A stretch of 40,100 bases of DNA from an uncultured Chitinophagaceae bacterium (GTDB taxonomy: Bacteria > Bacteroidota > Bacteroidia > Chitinophagales > Chitinophagaceae): the NCBI GenBank assembly GCA_937858715.1, contig CALLZY010000223.1:1-40100 (forward strand), given 5' to 3'. A program made the translations under genes and the position numbers. The notes under the pieces are model-generated. The model saw only the letters and a program-made list of their open reading frames with translations. It was not told the origin of the DNA and searched no databases. Positions 9,701 through 17,267 of this stretch are shown piece after piece. Numbering within the stretch: position 1 is the first letter of the stretch; each line of letters starts with the position of its first letter.

Positions 9701-11168
9701 AAATACATCAACTTATTTCAATAATAGTTTATGGAGTTTTGGGGATGGCGGCACATCTTCTGCAACAAACCCCGTTCACTATTTTTCAATAGCCGGAACT
9801 TATCCTGTCAAACTGATTGTAACAAGCCCCGGCGGATGCCTTGACTCCGTCACCCATAACATCTATGTTTATGACACATCGGGTACACGGCTCGACTATC
9901 TGCCACTATCAGGTTGTAAACCATTAACTGTATCTCTGAATACATTCACAACAGGGCCTATGAACAGTTATTACTGGGATTTTGGTGATGGCTATACAAT
10001 GGACACAGCAGCATTCAATGTTTCTCACATTTATGCATCACCGGGAAATTTTCTGCCGAAAGTAATACTGCAAGATCCGGCAGGTTGTATCATCCCATTA
10101 CAGGGTATAGATACAGTAAAAGTATATGGCGCTATTGCAAAATTTGGTTATGATGACAGCTTGTTTTGCGACAGGGGGCTTGTAAATTTTACTGACTCTA
10201 CGATTTTTAATGACCCGATAGTTTCGTATAACTGGTCATTTGGTGACGGAGGTACTTCTGCTTTACAAAATCCATCATATTTCTACAACAATCCGGGGCT
10301 TTATACCGTGAGGCTTGTAGTACAAACACAGGTAGGTTGTATTGACACACTTTTAAAACCCATGCTGATACGTGTAGTGCAGCGGCCACTTATTGATATT
10401 GGCGGCGATTCTGTCGTATGCGTTTTTGGAAAAATCCTGCACTCTGGCATTTTTATACAGCCTGACACATCAATAGTAACCTGGCAATGGAATTTCCCAA
10501 ATGGTATTACTTCTGCACAACAGAATCCTCCGGCTCAAACCTATAGTACAGTTGGCACATTTACTATTACCACTTATGCCACAAACAGCACCGGCTGTGT
10601 TGACACCACCACACAAACTATCTTAGTGAATCCGTTACCAACTGTAAATTTACCGCAGCAGATGACCATACAGAACGGCTACAGCCAAATCATTCCGGCT
10701 ACATATTCTCCCAATACAGTAAGCTGGATGTGGTCACCGTCGGCAGGATTGAGCTGTACCACCTGTCCAACGCCTGATGCGGGTCCTAAGATTAATACTA
10801 ATTACTGGGTTTACTTTACAGACAATAACGGATGTGCCAACACAGGCTCCATCATGGTATATGTCATTTGCAAAAATGCCAACCTGTTTATGCCAAACAC
10901 ATTTTCACCTAACGGAGATGGCAGCAATGATGTGTTTTATCCCAGAGGCCGAGGACTGGAAAGGGTTAAACTGCTTCGCATCTTTAACCGCTGGGGCGAA
11001 ATTGTGTTTGAGAAAAATGATTTCCCTGTAAACGATGCCAGCTCCGGCTGGAACGGAATGTATAAAGGACAAAAGCCTAAAGCAGACGTTTATGTTTACC
11101 AGGCAGAAGTTTATTGTGAAAATGGCGATGTGATCCGGCTTGACGGAAACATAGCCCTAATACTATAA
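6789..11168 (+). CDS. Giant PKD-repeat adhesin with gliding motility-associated (type B T9SS) C-terminal domain
   Basis: 1459 residues. I count 15 PKD repeats from about residue 30 to 1310, each centred on W-x-FG-[DN]-G and closing with Y...GTYTVKL. The end (from ~1370, FMPNTFSPNGDGSNDVFYPRG to the C-terminus) is the CHU/gliding motility-associated C-terminal domain that directs type IX secretion (type B). The start codon is TTG at 6789: the next ATG (6852) would delete the signal peptide core KKIIFYIAFFLMKSATSFAQ, so TTG is needed. Likely role: cell-surface adhesin in gliding or attachment, by analogy with SprB. The PorP/SprF gene starts 2 nt downstream, the arrangement of SprB-SprF pairs, suggesting that partner is needed for its export or anchoring. 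Confidence 0.9.
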   Translation: MKSGGYHILTKKIIFYIAFFLMKSATSFAQPPSASFIGIPQANCSPVIVNFYDQSTGNPTSWSWDFGNGNSSSLQNPVATYFTPGTYTVSLTATNAAGSNTMIRTQYITVYEPPVPAFSANTLSGCFPLRVQFTDNSTAGNGNTNITWYWDFGNGNTSTLQNPVAIYNTTGSFTVTLRVTNDKGCTRTITRPNYITVTPGVTAAFTNTQATVCNAPATINFADNSTGPPTLTYLWDFGDGNTSNTQNPSHTYLTNGTYTATLVTFSSAGCQDTAWSQPIVIGGFNTNFTMPASACINETVSFTNISVPAPQSTLWTFGDGGTANTLNSTHSYSTTGVFLVRMYSTYANCTDSSIQSITINPRPVADFTAPVTTRCEPDLTVSFQDLSTGGATSWQWDFGDGGTSILQNPLHTYTAYGSFNVTLIVTNAFGCTDTIVRTNYVRIQRATISIPQLASRGCVPHTINFAPVITSLDAITSYLWDFGDGGTSTLANPSYTYITQGTYTVKLFITTSTGCTDSLVVPQAVRVGTKPVADFSAVPIPVCGKQPVYFTDLSVPADEWYWTFGDGGTSNLQNPFHSYNDTGYFNITLIATNNGCPDTLVRNNYIRVLPPIARFSIAPDCSNRFRFTFNNTSIVNPALAPLTWEWDFGDGSPVSTIQNPVHIYSSLGTYSVRLIVNNGSCADTAYGTVRAINENPDFTADRTTACKTAIINFNTNNINQANIATYFWDFGNGQTITGGSVNATTTYTISGNYTVQLITTDINGCRDTVIKTNYIRINGPVANFNPVNPTGCYGLTTTFTDLSTTDGINAITNWQWNFGDGNIQSYTSPPFQHTYSLVGTYSVQLIVTDAAGCLDSLTIQNAIVTTDPVPNFVTADTLTCPGATVTFTNTSTPAGLSSSWDFGDGGTSNVYSPVHVYTTTGTYTVKLVVNDIYGCADSVTRNLHINVDLPDAAFTVNDSVSSCLPFEVQFTNTSTYFNNSLWSFGDGGTSSATNPVHYFSIAGTYPVKLIVTSPGGCLDSVTHNIYVYDTSGTRLDYLPLSGCKPLTVSLNTFTTGPMNSYYWDFGDGYTMDTAAFNVSHIYASPGNFLPKVILQDPAGCIIPLQGIDTVKVYGAIAKFGYDDSLFCDRGLVNFTDSTIFNDPIVSYNWSFGDGGTSALQNPSYFYNNPGLYTVRLVVQTQVGCIDTLLKPMLIRVVQRPLIDIGGDSVVCVFGKILHSGIFIQPDTSIVTWQWNFPNGITSAQQNPPAQTYSTVGTFTITTYATNSTGCVDTTTQTILVNPLPTVNLPQQMTIQNGYSQIIPATYSPNTVSWMWSPSAGLSCTTCPTPDAGPKINTNYWVYFTDNNGCANTGSIMVYVICKNANLFMPNTFSPNGDGSNDVFYPRGRGLERVKLLRIFNRWGEIVFEKNDFPVNDASSGWNGMYKGQKPKADVYVYQAEVYCENGDVIRLDGNIALIL

Positions 11169-11170
11169 GA

Positions 11171-12178
11171 TTGAAGTTTAGAAATAAAATAGCACTCATC
11201 TTTGTCCTGTTAGTCACTCTCAACCTGAAAGTGACAGCACAGGATGTGCATTTTTCACAATTTTTTGAAACACCACTCTGGCGCAATCCTTCGCTGGCCG
11301 GAATCTTTAAAGGGGATATCCGTGTGCAGGCCGTCTACAGGGATCAGTGGAACAGTGTAACCAACGCTTACCGAACCGGGTCTGTAAATGCTGAGTTTAA
11401 AATGCCTGTTGGCAAAATGGATGATTTTATTACTACTGGTGTGCAAGTACTATACGACAGGGCAGGAACAGTTGGGTTTACTTCTTCTCACCTGTTACCA
11501 GCCATTAACTATCACAAATCACTAAGCAGTGAAAAGAACCGGTACTTGTCACTTGGGTTTATGGGAGGAGTAGTGCAACGCAGACTTGATCTTTCAAAAG
11601 TCACCACTAACAGCCAATACGATAATGGCGGCCTTGGCGAGAACTTTGCCAGCACACAATATAACTATCTTGACGGCAGTGTGGGCATGAGTTATAATTC
11701 AGGGATTGGAAACAATACTAACAACAACTTCTTTTTAGGAGCTGCCTATCACCACTTCACAAGACCTAAAACTACGTTTTACAGAAATGCAAATATTGAA
11801 CTGCATCCAAAATGGGTTTTTTCAGGAGGTGTAAGATTTGGCGTTTCTGAATATGCTTACATGACTATTCAGGCCGACCACTCTATGCAGGGAGGTTTTG
11901 CAGAAACTGTAGCCGGTGGTATGTACGGATTAAAATTAGGCAGCGATCCCGATAACCCCCAATACACAATCCATGCCGGCGGCTTTCTTCGCTGGGACGA
12001 TGCTTTTATCCCTGTTCTCAAACTTGATTACACTCCTTTTTCGCTGGCTTTCAGTTATGACGTTAATATCTCCAAATTAAAGCAATCCAGTTTTGGCAGA
12101 GGAGGTTTTGAAGTGTCCGTTTCTTACAGCGGATTCAGAAATAAAACTGCCGATTACCTTCTTTGTCCTAAATTCTGA
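11171..12178 (+). CDS. PorP/SprF family type IX secretion-associated outer membrane protein
   Basis: 335 residues. Signal peptide KFRNKIALIFVLLVTLNLKVTAQ leads into the diagnostic N-terminus QDVHFSQFFETPLWRNPSLAG, followed by VYRDQW and alternating amphipathic strands ending in a beta-strand, as in PorP/SprF outer-membrane barrels. The start is TTG at 11171, 2 nt after the stop of the PKD adhesin; no ATG would retain the signal peptide. In Flavobacterium SprF is required for SprB to reach the surface, and PorP binds type B C-terminal domains, so this protein very probably serves the adhesin encoded just upstream. Translational coupling is suggested by the 2-nt gap. A weak CCGG-N8-CCGG hairpin follows between this gene and the convergent aquaporin gene. 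Confidence 0.93.
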   Translation: MKFRNKIALIFVLLVTLNLKVTAQDVHFSQFFETPLWRNPSLAGIFKGDIRVQAVYRDQWNSVTNAYRTGSVNAEFKMPVGKMDDFITTGVQVLYDRAGTVGFTSSHLLPAINYHKSLSSEKNRYLSLGFMGGVVQRRLDLSKVTTNSQYDNGGLGENFASTQYNYLDGSVGMSYNSGIGNNTNNNFFLGAAYHHFTRPKTTFYRNANIELHPKWVFSGGVRFGVSEYAYMTIQADHSMQGGFAETVAGGMYGLKLGSDPDNPQYTIHAGGFLRWDDAFIPVLKLDYTPFSLAFSYDVNISKLKQSSFGRGGFEVSVSYSGFRNKTADYLLCPKF

Positions 12179-12217
12179 TAAACCGGATATACTTCCGGCT
12201 TACCAGAATATCATCAA

Positions 12218-12916
12218 TCATTCTTTTGTTTCAAAAACACCTTTCCACACTAAGGCAGCCAGAACACCACCTGCAATTGGTGCGGCAAAGAACAACCACA
12301 ACTGAGTTAAGGCTTTCCCTTGTGCAAAAATTGCTGGCCCAAAACTTCGGGCAGGATTTACAGATGTACCTGTTACAGGAATAGCCACCAAATGAATCAG
12401 CACAAGTGTTAACCCAATTGCCAGGCCCGCCATTGTTCCATTTCCCCATTTTGATGTGGTGGCAAAAATTACAAAGAGGAAAAGGAATGTAAGTACTGCT
12501 TCTGTTACAAATGCAGAAGTAAGGTTATACCCGCCAAGATAACCTTCTCCCCAACCATTTGAACCTAATGCCCATTCGCCCATTGTAAACCCTGGCATAC
12601 CGGATTGTATCAGGTATAAAACACCGGCTGCAAGTGTGGCGCCAATTAACTGGCCAATTATGTAATTAATTGCATCACCTGCTTTAATTTTCCCGGCCAC
12701 AAGCATGGAAATGGTTATAGCAGGATTAATGTGGCAGCCTGTTATTCCGCCAATGGCATAGGCCATAGCCACCACTGCAAGACCAAACGCAAATGAGATA
12801 CCCAACAGGCCAATACCCGTTGGCCCTGTAGCGGAAACACCAGAGATTACAGCCGCTCCGCATCCAAAAAGTACAAGAGAAAATGTTCCGATTAATTCAG
12901 CCAATAGCTTTTTCAT
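12218..12916 (-). CDS. aqpZ: Aquaporin Z-type water channel (MIP family)
   Basis: 232 residues from the ATG at 12916; a TTG 6 nt upstream is a less likely start. Six hydrophobic segments and two NPA loops are visible: HINPAIT (NPA at residues 64-66) and SVNPARSFGPA near residue 187. Selectivity-filter residues match water-selective aquaporins: Phe in the second helix, His in LIHLVAIPVT, and Arg after the second NPA. The sequence GTSVNPARS and the overall length are close to E. coli AqpZ, so glycerol transport is less likely. Inner-membrane water channel, single gene, convergent with the PorP/SprF gene. Confidence 0.93.
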   Translation of the reverse strand: MKKLLAELIGTFSLVLFGCGAAVISGVSATGPTGIGLLGISFAFGLAVVAMAYAIGGITGCHINPAITISMLVAGKIKAGDAINYIIGQLIGATLAAGVLYLIQSGMPGFTMGEWALGSNGWGEGYLGGYNLTSAFVTEAVLTFLFLFVIFATTSKWGNGTMAGLAIGLTLVLIHLVAIPVTGTSVNPARSFGPAIFAQGKALTQLWLFFAAPIAGGVLAALVWKGVFETKE

Positions 12917-13041
12917 AAACAAGTTGGTTTGTATTCTGCTTTACACAGAACGATTAAAAAAAAATATTGCCGTACCGAACACTTTGAAGTTTTGCTTGTT
13001 TCTTTGAAGTACTATAAAGTTATAACTTAAAAAACTGAATT

Positions 13042-13512
13042 ATGATAATCGAAACCGGCCAGATCGCCCCAGATTTTTCCCTGTACGACAACGAAAAGAA
13101 CAAAGTGACATTATCCGAACTGAAAGGCCAGAATGTGCTGTTGCTTTTCTTTCCGCAGGCTTTTACAAGTGTCTGCACCAAAGAGCTGTGTGGCATAAGG
13201 GACAACATTGCTGCTTATAACAATACCAATGCAAAAGTTTTCGGCATCTCGGTTGACTCTGTATTTACCCTCAACAAATTCAGGGAAGAACAGCAGTACA
13301 ATTTTCCGCTGCTGAGCGACTTCAATAAAGAAGTTTCCACTCTATACGGAACTATTTATAATGATTGGATCCTTGATATGAAAGGAGTTTCCAAAAGATC
13401 TGCCTTCCTTATAGATAAAGAAGGAGTCATCAGGTATGCGGAAGTGCTTGAAAACGCCGGAGAGGTTCCTGATTTTGGAAAGATTCAGGAAATATTAGCT
13501 GCCCTGGACTAA
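13042..13512 (+). CDS. Peroxiredoxin (AhpC/TSA family, Bcp/AhpE-like)
   Basis: 156 residues, a compact single-domain peroxiredoxin. The catalytic motif PxxxTxxC is present as P38-QAF-T42-SV-C45, with peroxidatic Cys45; a second Cys at 50 is spaced as the resolving Cys of alpha-2-type (Bcp/PrxQ-like) enzymes, so an intramolecular disulfide is expected. It reduces hydrogen or organic peroxides in the cytoplasm with thioredoxin-type electron donors. No signal peptide. Monocistronic: a strong hairpin terminator follows 20 nt downstream. The motif VCTKELC and the short C-terminus also fit the AhpE-like group; I cannot separate these subfamilies by eye. Confidence 0.9.
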   Translation: MIIETGQIAPDFSLYDNEKNKVTLSELKGQNVLLLFFPQAFTSVCTKELCGIRDNIAAYNNTNAKVFGISVDSVFTLNKFREEQQYNFPLLSDFNKEVSTLYGTIYNDWILDMKGVSKRSAFLIDKEGVIRYAEVLENAGEVPDFGKIQEILAALD

Positions 13513-13532
13513 CAGTTTGTTAAAAAAACAGG

Positions 13533-13573
13533 AATAAACATACTGTATCTAATTGATTTACAGTATGTTTATT
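13533..13573 (+). terminator. Perfect 15-bp hairpin after peroxiredoxin gene
   Basis: AATAAACATACTGTA (13533-13547) and its exact complement TACAGTATGTTTATT (13559-13573) flank an 11-nt loop. The stem is AT-rich with A- and T-rich flanks, so it could terminate in either direction. Confidence 0.7.
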
Positions 13574-13634
13574 TTACCAAGTGATTTTACCTTGACCAGA
13601 TTAAAAATTCGGCCTATTTTTCGGATAATAAAAG

Positions 13635-13642
13635 TAAATTTG
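13635..13642 (+). promoter_or_regulatory. -7 box of the mini T9SS-tag gene
   Basis: TAAATTTG matches the Bacteroidota -7 consensus TAnnTTTG exactly and ends 5 nt before the TTG start codon, implying a leaderless or nearly leaderless transcript. No TTG -33 element is seen at the usual spacing. Confidence 0.5.
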
Positions 13643-13647
13643 TTTCG

Positions 13648-13995
13648 TTGAGACGAGTTCTAACCATATTATCCTTTATCCTGTTGACTGCCTCAGTATC
13701 TTATAGTCAAACAGGAAGGGTTGTATCTGGCAGCGAGGTAGCTGACAAGATTGTAAGGCTATACCCCAACCCGGCATCCACTTATATCACTTTTGATTTG
13801 CAAAACACAACCCTTAAAGGTTTGTCACTGAAAATCTTCAACGGAGTTTTAGGAAAGAAAATGTTTGAAGCAAACAATATCAGTACTAAAACCACTATTA
13901 CCCTGAACGATTATACCAGGGGAATTTATATCTACCAGCTTGTTGATGCCACCGGAAAAATCATTGAGTCCGGCAAATTCCAGGTTTCACACTAA
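13648..13995 (+). CDS. Minimal secreted protein: signal peptide plus type A T9SS sorting domain
   Basis: 115 residues. The signal peptide RRVLTILSFILLTASVSYSQ is followed after only ~15 residues by a complete type A T9SS C-terminal domain: RLYPNPASTYITFDL, a central LKIFNGVLGKKMFE strand, and the terminal TRGIYIYQLVDATGK...GKFQVSH. There is no cargo domain. The start is TTG at 13648, because no ATG precedes the signal peptide and a perfect TAnnTTTG box sits just upstream. Expected to be exported through the outer membrane and possibly anchored by the sortase PorU. It may be a remnant of a larger secreted protein or a genuine small surface protein. Convergent with the methyltransferase gene. 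Confidence 0.82.
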   Translation: MRRVLTILSFILLTASVSYSQTGRVVSGSEVADKIVRLYPNPASTYITFDLQNTTLKGLSLKIFNGVLGKKMFEANNISTKTTITLNDYTRGIYIYQLVDATGKIIESGKFQVSH

Positions 13996-14014
13996 TCTTG
14001 TTGCATACGCATTT

Positions 14015-15187
14015 TTAAAGCACCTGAACAATCAGGAACTTGAGGTATTCTGTATTCTCCATACCACGAATGATGGGATGGTCCGCTGCCTGTTTTTGAA
14101 AAGTAACCTGTCTTAATTTGCGACGGGCATCTTTGGCGGCCATATCAATAATCTGCAAAAACAAATCGGGGTTCACTAAGTTGGTGCAGGAAGAGGTGAC
14201 TAAGAATCCACCCGGCTTAACCAATTTCATTCCGCGGAGATTAATTTCCTTATACCCTGTAATGGCTTTTTGTATCGTTTCACGGCTTTTGGTAAAAGCC
14301 GGCGGATCGAGCATCACCACATCGTATTGTCTTCCATCCTTTCCCCATTGCTTCAGTACATCGAAGGCATTGGCCACTTCAAAGTGGCAGGAATCCTGTA
14401 CACCGTTAAGTGCTGCATTCTTGCGGGCCTGCAAAACGGCATTCTCAGAAATGTCGAGGCCCAGAACCGATTTGGCTCCATAGCAGGCTGCATGCACTTC
14501 AAATGTGCCAGTGTAAGTGAATGCTCCCAATACCTCTGCACCCTTCACTATATGCTGAATAGCCCTGCGGTTATCCTGCTGATCGAGAAAGTAGCCGGTC
14601 TTTTGCCCGTTTTCAATATCCACATGAAACTTCAGGCCGTTCTCGTTAATAACAATCTTCGTATCAAAAGGTGCTGACAAAAATCCTTTTTGCTGGGACA
14701 AGCCTTCCAGTTCCCTTACAGGCACATCGTTCCGCTCATAAATTCCTTTGGGTGAAAAGATACTGTTCAGGGCTTTTACAATAGCCGGCTTCCACACATC
14801 AATGCCGAGGGCCAGTGTCTGAATGACAAAGTAGTTGTTGAATTTATCAATTATCAGTTGCGGCAGCGAATCAGCCTCACCAAAAACAAGGCGGCAGTTT
14901 TCTGTATAACCAATTTTCTTCCTGTAGTTCCAGCATTCGCTTATTTTTTCAAAAAAGTACTGCTCATTAATTTCGTCTGACCTTTTACGGGTCAGTAACC
15001 GGACCAGTATCTGCGATTTCGGGTTGATATACCCTTTGCCAACAAATTTCTTGTCGTGGGTAAACACTTCCACGATGTCGCCGCCCACAGCTTCCCCATC
15101 AATTTTTTCCACCTCATTATTAAAAATCCAGGGGTGCCCGTTAATAACTCTCGGAGAAATCTTTCTTTTTAAATAAACTGTTGCCAT
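14015..15187 (-). CDS. Class I SAM-dependent rRNA (cytosine-C5) methyltransferase, RlmI-like
   Basis: 390 residues from the ATG at 15187. The frame is open 113 codons further upstream but runs through the grpE promoter with low-complexity serine-rich sequence, so that extension is rejected. Residues ~3-75 form a PUA-like RNA-binding domain (RVINGHPWIFNNEVEKI). The C-terminal Rossmann methyltransferase has the motif-I region VLGAFTYTGTFEVHAA, where family members usually read LDxFxYTGGF, the acidic motif LGLDIS, and the catalytic DPPAFTKSR. The family methylates 23S rRNA (RlmI, m5C1962 in E. coli). The Gly-to-Thr change (YTGTF) is a small deviation. Divergent from grpE. Confidence 0.88.
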   Translation of the reverse strand: MATVYLKRKISPRVINGHPWIFNNEVEKIDGEAVGGDIVEVFTHDKKFVGKGYINPKSQILVRLLTRKRSDEINEQYFFEKISECWNYRKKIGYTENCRLVFGEADSLPQLIIDKFNNYFVIQTLALGIDVWKPAIVKALNSIFSPKGIYERNDVPVRELEGLSQQKGFLSAPFDTKIVINENGLKFHVDIENGQKTGYFLDQQDNRRAIQHIVKGAEVLGAFTYTGTFEVHAACYGAKSVLGLDISENAVLQARKNAALNGVQDSCHFEVANAFDVLKQWGKDGRQYDVVMLDPPAFTKSRETIQKAITGYKEINLRGMKLVKPGGFLVTSSCTNLVNPDLFLQIIDMAAKDARRKLRQVTFQKQAADHPIIRGMENTEYLKFLIVQVL

Positions 15188-15261
15188 AGGCCTGCAAGGT
15201 ACTGCAAACCAATAAAATGATGCCTGGTTGAAATAATACAGCCATTTTGTCCCAAAAAAGC

Positions 15262-15284
15262 GGTTGGCAGCATTATTGCCAACC
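15262..15284. promoter_or_regulatory. Palindromic candidate operator inside grpE promoter
   Basis: GGTTGGCA (15262-15269) and TGCCAACC (15277-15284) form a perfect 8-bp inverted repeat with a 7-nt spacer. It lies exactly between, and overlaps, the -33 and -7 elements of the grpE promoter, where a repressor would block RNA polymerase. It is not the CIRCE sequence bound by HrcA. Confidence 0.5.
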
Positions 15285-15293
15285 TTACTTTTG
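15264..15293 (+). promoter_or_regulatory. grpE-dnaJ promoter
   Basis: TTG (15264-15266), a 19-nt spacer and TACTTTTG (15286-15293) match the Bacteroidota consensus TTG-N17-23-TAnnTTTG perfectly. The start site would be near 15298, about 14 nt before the grpE ATG at 15312. Confidence 0.7.
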
Positions 15294-15311
15294 CAGTCAA
15301 TTTTTGAAAAA

Positions 15312-15875
15312 ATGGCAGAAAAAGAAAAAAACGAACAAGAACTACAGAACGGACAACCCGAAATGAATATTAATACCGACGAAAACCTGAGCGGCAGCAC
15401 AGGCCTTAATGAGCCTGTTGGCGAAGAATCTGAAGTTGAAAAGCTGAAAAACGAACTGGAAGAGGCCAAAGATAAATACCTGCGCCTGGCGGCGGAGTTC
15501 GACAACTTTAAGCGCCGCAATGCCAAAGAAAGAATAGAGATGATTCAAACTGCAGGTAAGGATGTGATTACCGACCTGCTGGATGTGCTGGATGATATTG
15601 ACAGGGCACAAAAGCAGCTGGAAGGCAGCGATGATGATGCCCATAAAGAAGGAGTGCTGCTGGTGTTTAATAAATTCAGGAACCAGTTGCAGTCAAAAGG
15701 GCTGAAGGTGATGGAAACCGTTAACCAGGAATTTAATCCTGACCTGCACGAAGCCATTACTGAAATTCCGGCACCAACAGACGACCTGAAAGGAAAAGTA
15801 GTGGATGAAGTAATGAAAGGTTATTACCTGAACGATAAAATTATCCGCCACGCCAAAGTGGTGGTGGGTAAATAA
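15312..15875 (+). CDS. grpE: GrpE, nucleotide exchange factor of DnaK
   Basis: 187 residues from the ATG at 15312; an in-frame TTG at 15264 lies inside the promoter and is rejected. An acidic, disordered N-terminus (residues 1-40) is followed by a long coiled-coil (EVEKLKNELEEAKDKYLRLAAEFDNFKRR) and the C-terminal beta-domain with the signature NPDLHEAI and a final KIIRHAKVVVGK, as in E. coli GrpE. It releases ADP from DnaK in the DnaK-DnaJ chaperone cycle in the cytoplasm. First gene of a grpE-dnaJ operon (80-nt gap); dnaK is not in the window. A palindrome in the promoter suggests repressor-controlled heat-shock expression. Confidence 0.95.
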   Translation: MAEKEKNEQELQNGQPEMNINTDENLSGSTGLNEPVGEESEVEKLKNELEEAKDKYLRLAAEFDNFKRRNAKERIEMIQTAGKDVITDLLDVLDDIDRAQKQLEGSDDDAHKEGVLLVFNKFRNQLQSKGLKVMETVNQEFNPDLHEAITEIPAPTDDLKGKVVDEVMKGYYLNDKIIRHAKVVVGK

Positions 15876-15955
15876 CAGGTACTGGTTAACCGGTTAATTG
15901 GTTGACAAGGTCTTTCACCTTTTCAACCAGCAACAAATCAACTTATCAACTTTAC

Positions 15956-17116
15956 ATGAAAAGAGATTTTTACGAAATACTGGGAGTAAGCAAAGGCGCA
16001 TCTGCCGACGAAATAAAGAAAGCATACCGCAAGGTGGCAATGCAATTTCACCCGGACCGTAACCCCGGCGATAAAGCAGCCGAAGAAAAATTTAAAGAAG
16101 CTGCCGAAGCCTACGAAGTACTGAGCGATGCTGATAAAAAAGCCCAATACGACCGGTACGGACATGCCGGGTTAAGCGGTGGCGGCCGTGGCGGTTTCAG
16201 CGGTGGTGGTATGAATATGGAAGACATATTCAGCCAGTTTGGAGATATTTTCGGTGATGATATTTTCGGCAGCTTTTTTGGTGGCGGCGGACAACGCAGC
16301 CGTGGCGGCCAGAGGGCAAGAGGTGTAAGAGGCAGCAACCTGCGGGTGAAACTGAAACTTACTTACGAGGAAATTGCAAAAGGCGTTACCAAAAACATCA
16401 AGGTAAAAAAATACGTTGGCTGTACCACCTGTGGCGGCAGCGGTGCGAAAGATAAAGGCAGTGTGCAGACCTGCGGCACCTGCGGCGGCAGCGGACAGGT
16501 AAGAAGAGTGCAAAACACTTTTCTCGGACAGATGCAAACCGTAACCACCTGCCCCACCTGCAACGGCGAAGGCACAACCGTAACAGCAAAGTGTACCAGT
16601 TGCAAAGGCGACGGAAGACTTTACGGAGAAGAAACAGTGAGCATTGACATACCGGCTGGCGTACAGGAAGGCATGCAGATGAACATAAGCGGAAAAGGAA
16701 ATGCGGGTGAGAGAGGCGGCATGCCCGGCGACCTTATTGTGCTGATTGAAGAAGAAGCACATAAAGAACTGCACCGTGAAGGGCTGAATGTTGCTTACGA
16801 ACTGCACCTGTCGTTTACAGATGCTGTGTTTGGCACCCAGGTGGAAGTGCCAACGATTGACGGAAGGGCAAAAATTAAAATACCGGCCGGCACACAAAGC
16901 GGAAAAATCTTCAGGCTGAAGGGCAAAGGCTTTCCGGCGGTGAACTCATACGAAAAGGGAGACCAGCTTATACAGGTAAGTGTGTGGACTCCGCAGCACC
17001 TGAGTGCTGATGAAAAGGCTGCACTTGAAAAACTCAGCAATTCGCCCAATTTCAAACCCCACCCCGATAAGAACGACAAGGGATTCTTCGATAAGATTAA
17101 GGAGATGTTTTCTTAA
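15956..17116 (+). CDS. dnaJ: DnaJ co-chaperone (type I Hsp40)
   Basis: 386 residues from the ATG at 15956 ([11 protein letters not shown]); the frame is open upstream to 15902, but homologous DnaJ proteins begin at this methionine. J-domain at residues 1-70 with the HPD tripeptide in MQFHPDRNP; Gly/Phe-rich linker ~72-130; zinc domain ~140-220 with four CxxCxGxG repeats ([32 protein letters not shown]); C-terminal substrate-binding domains to the end. It stimulates the DnaK ATPase and delivers unfolded clients. Cotranscribed with grpE. A GC-rich hairpin (CAGGGCAG 17152-17159 / CTGCCCTG 17170-17177) about 35 nt after the stop may end the transcript, though it lacks a T-run. Confidence 0.96.
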   Translation: MKRDFYEILGVSKGASADEIKKAYRKVAMQFHPDRNPGDKAAEEKFKEAAEAYEVLSDADKKAQYDRYGHAGLSGGGRGGFSGGGMNMEDIFSQFGDIFGDDIFGSFFGGGGQRSRGGQRARGVRGSNLRVKLKLTYEEIAKGVTKNIKVKKYVGCTTCGGSGAKDKGSVQTCGTCGGSGQVRRVQNTFLGQMQTVTTCPTCNGEGTTVTAKCTSCKGDGRLYGEETVSIDIPAGVQEGMQMNISGKGNAGERGGMPGDLIVLIEEEAHKELHREGLNVAYELHLSFTDAVFGTQVEVPTIDGRAKIKIPAGTQSGKIFRLKGKGFPAVNSYEKGDQLIQVSVWTPQHLSADEKAALEKLSNSPNFKPHPDKNDKGFFDKIKEMFS

Positions 17117-17162
17117 GAAACTGTTTTAGGGGCATCTCTACCCCGAAGGGACAGGGCAGATG

Positions 17163-17267
17163 GTATATGCTGCCCTGCAAGCAGTCTATGCTTTGATGTG
17201 AATGGCTTATGCTTGTCTGTAAATGGCTCATGTCACACTGTAAATGTGCTATGACAGGCTGAAAATG
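17163..17267. repeat. Five-unit 21-bp tandem repeat downstream of dnaJ
   Basis: Five degenerate units of exactly 21 bp begin at 17163, 17184, 17205, 17226 and 17247. Shared positions are ATG at bases 5-7 of each unit and CTG/ATG plus an (A)AATG end; the two best-matched units end in CTGTAAATG. The period is a multiple of 3: in one minus-strand frame it reads as a loose heptapeptide repeat (HLQxxIS-like), but that frame overlaps dnaJ and shows no start signal. Confidence 0.75.

Noticed and set aside
12179-12217. CCGG-N8-CCGG hairpin between PorP/SprF and aquaporin genes as a terminator
   Set aside because: Only 4 bp of stem with flanking mismatches and no T-run; too weak to annotate.
15188-15526. 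113-codon N-terminal extension of the RlmI-like methyltransferase
   Set aside because: It runs antisense through the grpE promoter and gene start and is Ser/Phe-rich; the family begins at the ATG at 15187.
16172-16897. Long minus-strand frame inside dnaJ
   Set aside because: Shadow of the Gly/Cys-rich dnaJ reading frame; no independent coding evidence.
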